From contig OY855913.1 in assembly GCA_963693305.1 (NCBI GenBank), forward strand, positions 11,665,201 to 11,729,200: a DNA stretch of 64,000 nucleotides, written 5' to 3'. Source of the stretch: Meandrina meandrites. Lineage: Eukaryota > Cnidaria > Anthozoa > Scleractinia > Meandrinidae. Below the pieces are notes generated by a model. That model was given only the letters and a program-made list of their open reading frames with translations, did not search any database and was not told the DNA's origin. The translations under genes were made by a program, and so were the position numbers. Of the stretch, positions 24,401 to 34,604 are shown piece after piece (positions within the stretch are counted from its first letter, which is position 1; every line of letters starts with the position of its first letter).

Positions 24401-27400
24401 TACCAGCAGTGAAATAATGCTGGTAGCCCTGTGATGGACTAGCATCCCATCCAGGGGGAGTAGAAGTACTCCTATTCACTTAATGCTAGGGAAACCTGGA
24501 TAAGCTCCAGTGGTATGGGGCACTTGGCTTGATGCAGACTTGGCCTTTTATAAATGACTCCCCTGCTTAAAATAAATGCAAGAATACAGTAAGCAGTAAA
24601 CATTACCTGATTCCAACTGTGACTTTAACAATATTGTCCAAGTGAATCCTGGCCCAGTCATCAATACCATTCGATAGAGTTGCACTAAACAGTGCTCTCT
24701 TAACATCTGGTTTGTCACACGCCTGATATATAGTGGCTACCTGTATTCAGAAAAGCAAATCACTGTGTTTACCAATGGAATGAATGGGTGAATGACTGTG
24801 GTTTATTAGGAACTTGGAGTAATAAAAAATTGAATGGCTTGGTGAAAAACTCAAAGCTCCTGAATTTTTGCATGTGGTCTTCAATTTTATAGAAAAACAC
24901 CACCCTTTTTTTCTGCTGGTTTCTGCTTTGTATTTATGAAAACTCACCTGTTCTCTAAACCCATCCTTCCCCTCTTCAAACAATTTATCAGCTTCGTCAA
25001 GAATCAGCCACTCTACACTGTAATAAAAACAATCAAAGAAAACTGTTAAATGTGATATTTAACAACAGAGATAGAAAGCTTGCAGTCTAATAATAAGACT
25101 GAGGCTCTATCAGCTGATGCAGTTGTAGCTGGCGAGGGACAAAGACAGTTGTCATGCTATCATGCTAGATTCAAACCAAGAGTGAGAAGTATAATGTTGT
25201 TTGAATACAACCCAGTGGCTGATACAAATCTGCTTTAGAAATATATGTTTTATTACTGTCATAATGATGATAGGAACTGAAATAATCGATTGGAGGGCCC
25301 TGTGTGACTAAAAATTCTTAAACTTATTACTATTAAGAAATGTACAGAAATCAGACAAGAGAGTCAATATTTTCACTCTAATTGGGACTTGAAGAGTTTA
25401 CAAATTGATCACATTCTTACGCAGTGTACACTCTCATAGACTATAGAAATAACATCAAAAATGTTCAAACCTCAAGTGGAACCACAAGTTGCAGGCATGT
25501 GGTTCCACTACTGTTACAAGGTTTTGGACATTTTACGGTATGATTTCAATCTATGACTGTCAAGAGTGAAGGCCAACAAAAAAATATGGTCAATAAAATT
25601 ATTATTTGTTTTCTTTACAATAAAACAGAAAATTCACCAATTAATTAAAAGAAAACTCATTGTGAAATCGCATACACTTAACAAATCATAAAATTATTTT
25701 TTCTGCTTGAAGTTGACAAATTAAATTTTGTCAGAAATTTCACTTGAAATATCCCAGCTGACATTTTGCAACTTGCAATGCCAGTTTCTGTATTTTGGAA
25801 ATGTGCTTTAGGCTATGATTTTGCAAGTTTTTAAGTTGTGTTGCATTGCATTATATGCTACATCATTTTCACGGTGTATAATCTCACTAGGAGCAAGAAA
25901 ATACATGTTGGTTGAACATATCAAATTACTGGCAGCCTGAATCTTTCGTCATACCACAACTCGCACAATATTTTCTTACTAGTATCTAATCTAACAAGAA
26001 TTTACTTGTGAAGCTGAATTCCTGGTGGATCCTGGGACAACAAATGTACCAGCCTGTTGGGTGTGGTCACAAGAATATCTGAAAAAAAAGTTGAAATTAT
26101 GTGACACATTAAATAACTGAACAGAAGTAATTAGCTTTATGAAAACAGCAAACTAAAAGACACTTCCTAATAGACATTCATCCTCTAAATAGCCATTTTC
26201 TAATCTGAGTCAGAGAACACTACAGGTTTAAATACACAGGTAGTAGCAGTTTTGTGCATACTTCAAAACTCATTAATAATTCATAAAGAAAATACAAAAG
26301 AAATTAATGTGGAAGACACAGCTAAACTTTACGTCCAATTTTCTAGGCCAAAATAGCCCCAAATCTAAATATTAGTACAAGAATGAGTTGATCTACATCA
26401 AATGATTTTGAAGCCATTCAATAAATTCGCAGTTCGTGTTTTATCAAGTCTAAAACACTCAGCTATGCCTCGTGTTTTAAACTTGTAGTTCATTCATTAA
26501 ACATTACTTCAAACGTCTCCACATAACATCAAAGCCAGTAAACTGTCAACTGAAGAAGTGACATGAATAAAGAAGGACAATAACTTGAGTAACATAATTG
26601 CCTTAATAAACTAATAATTATTGTGAGAACAAACATTAAATTTTATATTGGTGATTAGTGTTTCACTGATGTTTCATACAAAAAGTCAACGGCTCAACTT
26701 AAGCTTACTAGCTTCCTTACCAAACCTCTGAGATGACTTTGATCCGAAACTGTTGGAGGAAGCCTTGGCCTTAGTTAACAAATGAATCCTGAACATACGA
26801 CCATTGGACAAGTGGCAAAATTCATGGTAAATCTACAAGTACAGTAAGATAGTGTGTGAAATAACATCCTACAGTAACATTCAGATTTTGTGTGTTACAG
26901 TGGAATCTTATGTTTAACCAAACAAACAATCTGTTTTAACCACCTTGTTTTTTACATAAGGCCAGATTTCAATGGCTTATCAGTGACTGGATTATGGCCT
27001 TCCTTGTATGTGGGAGGAACTGGGGGTCTTGTGGCCTAATTGTTAGTGTGCTGGACTCTGGATTGAGTGGTCTGGGTTCAAGCCCTCGCTGGGGCCAATG
27101 AGTTATGTTCTAAAGCAAGACACTTTACTCTCACAGTGCCTCTCTCCACCTCGGTGTATAAAATGGTACTGGCAAATTTACTACTGGGGTAACCCTGTGA
27201 TGGACTAGCATCCCATCCAGTGGGGAGAAGAAATACTCCTAGTTGCTTCATGCTACTGAAACCAGGAAAAGCTCTGGTCTGATGGGCCACTAGGTTCGAA
27301 CACAGACTTCACCACAGCTTGTAACAGGCAAGCAGAGGCACTTGCCTTGGTCAAAATCTTCAGTTGAAATTTTTTTTTTCATGTCCCTGTAAGAGGTTAA

Positions 27401-30400
27401 TTTGATAGAAGTGTTTCTTTTCCTTCTAGACTGAAATTTGACCCCCTAGCTTTGGTGCTCTGCAATTGCCTTGGTTGTTAGAAAATTTGGAAGGAACAGT
27501 GGCAAAGAGACAAGCCTTGCCAGGAATCATATATTTTGGTAAGGATGCAGAGTACCTGCCTGACCACTCAGATATATGGATATTGTGAAAATGTATGGGT
27601 GCATACCTGTTGTGCTAATTCTCTTGTTGGTGATACAACAACAGCTCTGAAACCTACTTTTCGAGAGGACTACAGATTTAAACAAAATAATGACATGTTG
27701 AATGTTAGAATAACAGATAATGCAACATTAACCACAATTTTGAACTCCCTTTTACATCAATGTTCATAGTTTGTTACAAATATTAAGTGTAAGCAGTATG
27801 CGGCTGCTTAATAGAGGTTTGACTGCTTAATAAGGGTTTGTCAAAATGTAGCATAATGCATGCTACAAACATCATTTTATTGCCTGGAAATCAAACAATC
27901 ATCACTTAGCTCAGTGAAAATAGGATCACATCAAGATGATAATAAGCATGTGTTTGAATGTTTTTATCAGTCTTTACTTCCAATATTGGATTTCAGAGCA
28001 TATTGATAAATAAATTACGGTACATGTACACATTACCTTCAAATGATGAAGGATTGGTAAAATAAAAGCTGCAGTTTTCCCTGAGCCAGTAGGAGCACAG
28101 CATAACACTTCTCTTTTCTGTTTATGAAAAACACAGATACCATAAACTATTTTTCATAAATCTGACTATAGTAATTAATTCAGTTATTAATTCAGTAAAA
28201 TTATTAATAAAGCCATAAAAGCAAAGTTCTAAACACACTTGTTTACTACAAGTAAAGACCAAACTTGTCTGACAAATACTTACATTGATCATAAGAGGTA
28301 TAGCTTGCATCTGAATTGGAGTCGGACTCTGATAACCCCTCTTGGTTACATTCTCTATCATGTAAGGGGCAAGTTTATATCTGCACACAATATTATAGGC
28401 ATTAGGGAAGTAATAATAATAATAATAATTTTATAATTATATCATATACATAATAATAATTAGACTAGTTTAATGTTTGTGTGATGGGTGCCAGAGTTTA
28501 CTATCTGGATATTGTTCAGTAGTACTACATTCTATCATACAAAACATAAGTATGTTTTCTTAATTTTTCAAAGATAAATAAAAAGGTACGCCCTTTTTCA
28601 ACTCTGAATACAATCAAATGACAGAAATGCGACAAATGATGTGTTGAATCAAATTAGCACAATAGTCAATGATGGCATAACCAATCAAATAAAGTGGAAA
28701 GAGCAATGTTTAGTAACAGTACATGCAGTAACGATAATGATGATGATGATGATAAGGAAAAGGATAGCCTCTTCTTCAGTCCTGCTCATGTTCTCTTTTT
28801 TATGGTACAACAGTTATACGCATACAGCCACTTCTGTCAATCCACCATCATTATAATCTCTCCAAGAGAAGCTAGTGGCAGTAGACCACTACACATGAAT
28901 TACCATATTTATTTACCTCTCTTGTAAACCAGAAAAGCTCTCTGCCAGATCAGGAATATCTGAGCCCTTCACATATATATGTTTTTCTCGCCTTGCAATA
29001 TTCATCTGATGGCAAAAAGTTGGAAATCAGATTTAAGTACACACACGTGTATTATTATATTTTAATGAACTTTGAATAATTTGGGTAAATATAGTCCAAA
29101 GTAGATAGTGATATTTATTCAAGACAAAGCGCAGTTCCAGTCAGCAAGTCTACAAGGTGTTCAGGCTTCAGACAGACAGCAAACCTGTCATTCATGCATT
29201 TGTTCATTTTGCATTCACACACTGAAACCCTAGGGTGTGATCATTCAACTAAAATCTACTGATCTAACAGTACTTTCATCAAGACATGAAAATGAAATTT
29301 GGGATTGTTCCAATCTTGGACTGTGCGGCATTGACTCATGGAATTAAACCCTGCTTCTAAAAGACATCTCCATGGTTTTCTCTAAATATGTTCTTATGAC
29401 ATTATATGTTTTTGATTTCGCACAATAACACATACTTTTTCTTGATGAAGTTCTGTGATCCTTTCAGAAGAAAGCTTCTTATCGCTACCACTGAAATGTT
29501 CTGATGTTTGGGCTGCAAAAATTTTAACCTTTGAATCTGACAATGGTATTCTTCCATGAGTATTTTCATCTGTTGGCAAAAATGGATGTTATATTCATTG
29601 TCAATTCAAATGCAAAGACTCATGATTAATGTCTCAGGCTGTTTTGAAGCTTTTTCAGTGGGCTAAGGCTAGAGTGGAACACCAGCTAGCACTAGCTCAG
29701 CAAAAACACTTCAAGATGGCTTGAGACACTGGTAAGCAATAAAGAATACAACATGGCAACAAGGTAAGCCGATTTTATTCACAGAACGATAAATTTTATA
29801 CCTTTTGAAACAAAATCATTGAGTTCCCGTACAAACCCTTGTAAATCACATCTTTATAACACAACACCACTCAAAGGCAAGCGTCAACTTTGCATAAGTT
29901 TCACGTCATGTGCTTGGGCTGCCTGTGGTAGCAGGTTGAAAAATTGACTTGTGAGTTTGAGTGAGTCTACAATGCACTTTGGGTTAGACTAAATACCATA
30001 ATTCCAGTTTAAGCCCGAATAGCACTCTGGTTAGCCTAAATTAGCTTAGATTGCTTGCAGTTAACCTTTATATTGGGATTTATTTGACTTTTCAACTTGT
30101 AACCTGCAAAACCTTCAGCCCCACCAGGGTGCATTTAGTGTAGGTTACGCCGAAGATCTTCGGTGTGGGTTTTAAAATTTTGCGGCGTACCGGTGTGGAA
30201 TCAGAGTTTTGGGCTTACAGTGGCGGGAGATGAAGACGACATTTGGCATAACCCTGGCCTACATATTCATTCCTGCTGGTGCTGGAATATCAGTTACTAC
30301 GTGACTACATGAGGCAAAGTCGTTACCAAAAGTTACCAGAGTCTTCCGGCCTCTCTTTCGCAGCTAAGCGGCGGCAAGAAAGCTAGTAGCAAAGTAGCAT

Positions 30401-31172
30401 TCCTCAGCGAATCAGCGTAGGATTTTGGCCGCTTATCAGGCACTTGGCATGGAATTTTGAAACCCTTGGCATATCTTTGGCGTAGGATTTATGCGGAATG
30501 CACCCTGGCAGCCCCATGACCCACTGGGGGCTATAAGGATTATGAAGAATTGGAAGAACCTATAAAAAATACCTGCCACCCTGTTTGTGATATGTACATT
30601 AAAATAAAAAAAATTGCTTCACCTTCAGTTGTGTCTCTTTTTCTTTTTCTCTTCTTTCTCCTAATTTCTGAAGTATCTTCTTGTAATTTTCTTCTCTTTG
30701 CTTTAACGGTTTTATCAAGAACTAGTAGATGAGCATCTTTTGAAGTCTCTTTGGATTTTTCAGCTTTGATTCGGCTTGGCGAGTCTTCTGTTTCTCCCAA
30801 AGTTCCAAAAAAGTCAAGTGCTTGAGCAGCATTCTCAGAGTCTAGGGCACATTCAGTAGAATCCTGTCGACAAATGTTAAAATTTTAACTTGTAAAACGT
30901 TGTTTAATGCGTTGCAGACGAGATGAAAATGTATAAACAAACTTACATATATTGTAAAAATTCGGAACATAACCACGTGAGTTTTGTGTCCAATGTTGTT
31001 TGTGTCATAAAGCAGCAATCATTTCTTTATCATTTCCATTTAAATCACATACAGTTTTGAAATTAGGTCCTATTTAACTTACCTTTATGTTCTCTGGGCC
31101 ATTGTGAAATTTTCTCTTATTGAATTTCGCTCCTACACTTAGTCGTCTAAAAAGATCAAAAGTGTCCACCAT
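18496..31172 (-). CDS. DDX52: DEAD-box RNA helicase DDX52 (yeast Rok1), 17 exons
   Basis: Exons (minus strand): 31172-31083, 30863-30623, 29569-29436, 29005-28917, 28380-28284, 28117-28037, 26832-26721, 26078-26006, 25017-24948, 24740-24607, 24058-23968, 23207-23085, 21813-21778, 21357-21243, 20866-20791, 20653-20582, 18538-18496. The total is 1,677 bases, in frame, 558 residues; human DDX52 is about 600. Motifs in order: Q motif [14 protein letters not shown], motif I APTGSGKT (exon 6), TTPNRL motif Ib region (exon 8), DEAD (exon 9), SAT (exon 10), FVQSKERA (exon 12), [10 protein letters not shown] (exon 14), [13 protein letters not shown] across exons 14-15. The start [17 protein letters not shown] and the [16 protein letters not shown] tail mark the DDX52/Rok1 subfamily, a nucleolar ATPase of 18S rRNA processing. 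The basic KKKKKVK C-terminus is typical. The gene appears intact; its introns carry SINEs, MITEs and a LINE tail. Confidence 0.93.
18635..18745. repeat. Short tandem array, three units of about 35 bases
   Basis: The unit (TATATGGCACTGATGGGGAT plus a GGGGATAGG-like end) occurs three times with a few changes each. It lies just upstream (plus sense) of DDX52 exon 17, inside its last intron. Confidence 0.7.
19039..19330. repeat. MITE copy 2 and adjoining hairpin
   Basis: 19039-19210 shares both ends with 2338-2600. Next to it, 19222-19290 holds an inverted pair in which CTTGGTATACACAC is mirrored by GTGTGTATACCAAG. Non-coding, inside the last DDX52 intron. Confidence 0.55.
19750..20037 (-). pseudogene. 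LINE reverse transcriptase C-terminal fragment (CR1/L2-like)
   Basis: About 95 codons encode [18 protein letters not shown], then [19 protein letters not shown] and [13 protein letters not shown]. This is the well-known end of CR1/L2-type LINE proteins (KxLNGLAPxYL ... SGAxLWNSLP). It is 5'-truncated and antisense to nothing coding; it lies in the DDX52 intron before the last exon. The same protein region occurs at 56354-56691. Confidence 0.75.
20293..20393. repeat. Fold-back element with 46-bp arms
   Basis: 20293-20338 and 20348-20393 are inverted copies with a handful of mismatches around a 9-base loop. Both arms include a TATTTATTTT-like run and GTGAAGC. It is a small hairpin MITE in the DDX52 intron between exons 16 and 17. 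Confidence 0.65.
20977..21002. repeat. (GTCG)n microsatellite
   Basis: Six GTCG-phase units in a DDX52 intron. A separate G run of about 20 lies at 21445-21468. Confidence 0.85.
23440..23865. other. GC-rich island inside a DDX52 intron, function unknown
   Basis: This block is far richer in G+C than the surrounding intron and has self-complementary runs (for example GGTTGGTGG against CCACCACCC) and several GCGAGC words. The minus-strand open frame 23894-23595 has no recognised domain. It may be a structured repeat. Confidence 0.35.
24242..24565 (+). mobile_element. tRNA-derived SINE with 12-bp target-site duplication
   Basis: ATGACTCCCCTG occurs at 24242-24253 and 24554-24565 and brackets a 300-base element. 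The head is tRNA-like (GTGCTGGACTCCGGATT, then a decayed B box). The body contains CACTTCACTCT, GTGCCTCTCTCCACC and TGATGGACTAGCATCCCATC. It is shared with 27005-27310. It lies in a DDX52 intron between exons 10 and 11. Confidence 0.75.
27005..27310 (+). mobile_element. tRNA-derived SINE, second copy of the same family
   Basis: TGGCCTAATTGTTAGTG (A box) and GGGTTCAAGCCCT (B box) are better kept than in the copy at 24254. The body shares GTGCCTCTCTCCACC, GTGATGGACTAGCATCCCAT and ACTCCTA. It is in a DDX52 intron between exons 6 and 7. I could not fix a target duplication. Confidence 0.7.
27785..28000 (+). repeat. Dispersed repeat, related to 39535-39720
   Basis: GCTGCTTAATAGAGGTTTG, GTAGCATAATGC and GTGTTTGAATG also occur, with changes and in the same order, at 39550-39700. 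It looks like a decayed DNA-transposon end. Non-coding, in a DDX52 intron. Confidence 0.4.
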
Positions 31173-34100
31173 ATTGGAAAAGAATCATTACGGTCAGCGG
31201 CATCAACTTGGACAATACATTGCTCATGTATCTTTCACATTGTGTCTACTAAAGGCTTGAACGCATGTTATATGTTCCGGAGATGAGGCGGAACTGGGAA
31301 AAGCGCTTTCTTCGGGGGAGGGGGACAGGTTGAAAATTAGTCCTCTGACCGTTGGGTTGCCACGGGACTGTGATAATTTATTCCATTTTCCAAATATGGA
31401 ATTGATGCCACTAAAAGTTTTGTTTGTGTCTATTAGTCCCTATACACCGGGCTATACAGGCCTAGCCTGCGTGCAGACGTCTACATTTCCTGCACGCAGG
31501 CTATACAGGCCGCGTGCATGAGGAAGTTTGAAATAACAGATGATTCAAGATCTGAAATGTGTATTGATGCAATAAAGCTGACAACCTTTGTACTTAGAAA
31601 CAATTAATTGTGAGAGTAACTTTTCAGAATTTTTGGAAATAACTTTTTATTTTGAGCAACTTCACCTATTGTGCTGGCCAACTCTCCCGGATTATCCGGG
31701 AGTATCTCGGATACAGACAAAATCTCAGTCTCTCGTACGAGCCATCAAATCTCCCGGATACGAAGGAAAATGCTTGGGCCGAGTTTCGGGGAACTATTAA
31801 AATACTTGACGCATTTTTGTGGATGAATCGTTTGAAATCCATTTTTTACTGTGTTTTGGGCGTCGAGAAGAGGTATCTTGACGCAAAATTGGCAGTCTCC
31901 CGGAATTCGATTTTTTAGGTCTTTCTTTCGGATGCAAACGAAGTCACATTTTTTGGCCTTTGCTGTTTGTGATTTGTATTTTGAAGCAGTATTGTTTCTT
32001 ATCTTTTATTTCTTTTGTTTTACGTCATCTGTATCTTGTACTTGCTGGAGAAAACGATTTTTTTCGGTTGGCATCTTTGCAACTGCTCAGCAATTTACTA
32101 ACTAGATCTGGATAGGCCTACTGTGGTGGCAGGTGTCGTTCATGCCTTTTTTAACGAAATTCTAGGAATATACACCGCGCTAGAAATCAACATATCAGGC
32201 ACGTGAAAAATTAAGAGCTCAAGTAACGTTTGGAAAAGCATGTTTATTCAATAGTGGAGTGTTCAACTTCATACATCCTTCAAAACTGAAGTGTTCACAC
32301 TTCACCAGTTAAAAAACGAAGGTAAATTAACAAGTTATATTAAATTAATCATTATTATTATCATTAAGCCCTGTTTATTCCGTCCTGTTCTAACTTTATC
32401 ACTGACTTCTTGAGCTACGATCAACATTGCACAAGAAGTAATTCAGTAAACCACCATAAATATTCAATAGCCTTTGTTAGCAAAAGTAGCAAGTTCGTCT
32501 CTGCCAGGGAGTCACTGATCACTCAAAGATTCTACAAATGCGAAGGAACCAGCCTCAGCCATTTGAGAAACGCTAAAGCAACCTGCTCGAGGAGACTGCA
32601 CTTCCCTGGAAAAACAACTGCACCTTGAATCTAACAGGCCTTACTGTGAACAGCTACATTCGCCATGATGTTCAAGATCCATATGAACAAACAAACTGCG
32701 GAACAATTGAGACTCTAAGCCTTTAGTGTGAAGTATTTTCTGTCAGCGAAATCCAGCTTATCGCATGCTCTCTAGTCTTTATATTAAGTACAAGGCCAAA
32801 AAATAGTGTAAACCTGGTACGTTCTTTCGACAAGAGGAGGCGAAAAATAAGTTTGATTGGTTTTAAATCTTTTAAGTGTTGAAGCATGTTCTCTCGCAAT
32901 TTAAAACACCGCTTTGTCCAGACTTGTTTATCTCACTCCACATCACGATAGAACTTCTGATAGCTGGAGTACTGCTGACACAAGTTACCTATATACACCC
33001 TACACTTTCGTTTGTATAACTGTCACTTCTGCTGTCAAAATGCCACATAGTCCTTTGTATTCAGTTGACTGTACTAACCACTTACAATTGGCACTTTTCG
33101 CGACAAGGGCGCCAGCACCCAAGCGCTGTGTCAGCATATCTACTACTTATCCCTTCTAACGAACAGCAGTCAGCTGCCCGTTTGACCATACTTATCTCAA
33201 ATAAAACTGATTCTGTAGTTGCATATAGTCGGCTAACATTAAAAGTTGTCCTTAATGGTTTCGTTTTGATTCGAACACCGACTTCCCCTGACCAAAACAA
33301 ACTGTCTTAACAAAATAAATCGTAAATTCGCAATGATGAGAGCGTTGACGTTCCCAACGTTAGTTGCTCACTTAAACTTATTCAAAGCTCACAAAAGCAG
33401 AGTACTTTTGCCAGAAAATACCAGTCAAAACACAACAGTTTGTCACAACCAAGTTTCCCCATCTATATTGACGACATATCTCGCCCGTACTAAAATTAAA
33501 TTTGCAAATAAAACTTATTATAATTCCATAAATTCGCTCAGCTTATCATCTGTAAATATTTATATTATTAAAAAAATTGTTTTTGTTACATTGATCGGTC
33601 AAAAATAAATAAGAAATATATAAGTAACATTCTACTTATTTAAATGTTCAAACTTCGTTGCCAATTTTCACTTTAATGGCATCTCCGATTTGTTTGAAAT
33701 GAAAGAGAATCGTTAAATTAATCAACAATTCACCCATATACGCCAAATCATGTTAAAGATATGCAATCACCACGTAATAAACCCTTGAAATATTTTCTTA
33801 TTTCGTGTTTCTCCTAACTAAAACAATTCAAAGGAAGCAATCCGTACCTAACGCGAAAACGTAAATCGTTTTTAGTTACAACCTTGAGCATTTTAATAAT
33901 TCTAACATTTGTAAAAGATCTGACACATAATTTAGCCATTGTTGCTTGTTTCATGAAATCAAGGTTTTTGTTGCCCTATTTTTCTTTTTCTTCTTGATGA
34001 AAATCATTTTAAAACTAACGGACTATACTCACTCATGAATAACGCATTACTAAAACCGACAAAATACAGTGGAACCTCCAACGGGACAGCGCTTATTGGC

Positions 34101-34332
34101 CAAAACTGCTTGGTGGTCAGTCGCAGGGGATGATCGCAGTTATAAGATGCCTTTGTTATAACAATTTGTCTGTGCGTGAGGAATGTGGTCTCTTAATAGA
34201 GAAGCTCCACTGTATTACATGCAATTACATACATACATAGCCTAGATGTGTGCATGTGATGCGACTTTAACATAAACTATTGCCTCAATTTCTAAAATAT
34301 AAAAAGATGAATTAAAACAAACAGCACATTAC
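31173..34332. other. Intergenic region upstream of DDX52
   Basis: No exon can be supported. An inverted pair (TAGCCTGCGTGCAG / CTGCACGCAGGCTA) lies at about 31463-31503. The stretch 34070-34215 resembles a repeat with GTGGAACCTCC at one end and CTCCACTGTA at the other. The open frames here are short and motif-free. Confidence 0.45.
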
Positions 34333-34535
34333 TTAATAGCCTGCTCCAGGCGTTCGGTTAGTTGGGAAGCAGCGCGAAATTCATGATTAGCGCAAAGAGC
34401 GGCGAGTGGAACAAAATGACGAGGAGTTTGGGTCGAAAGAGCGTTTAAATCCACACGCCTCCCATCATTTTTCGCTTGCCGTTTTTATTTCGCGCTGCTC
34501 CCCAACTTGACGAACGCAAATTCCAGGCTAATAAC
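34333..34535. repeat. Fold-back MITE
   Basis: TAGCCTGCTCCAGGCGTTCG ... AGTTGGGAAGCAGCGCGAAAT is mirrored by TTTCGCGCTGCTCCCCAACT ... CCAGGCTAATA. The arms are about 50 bases with some mismatches. It lies just downstream of the acyltransferase stop codon. Confidence 0.6.
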
Positions 34536-34604
34536 TTAGGAACAGATAACAAGAGTAACATATTTACTTGTGATCCACCCACTGTCCGTTATTTCCTCGA
34601 CTGA

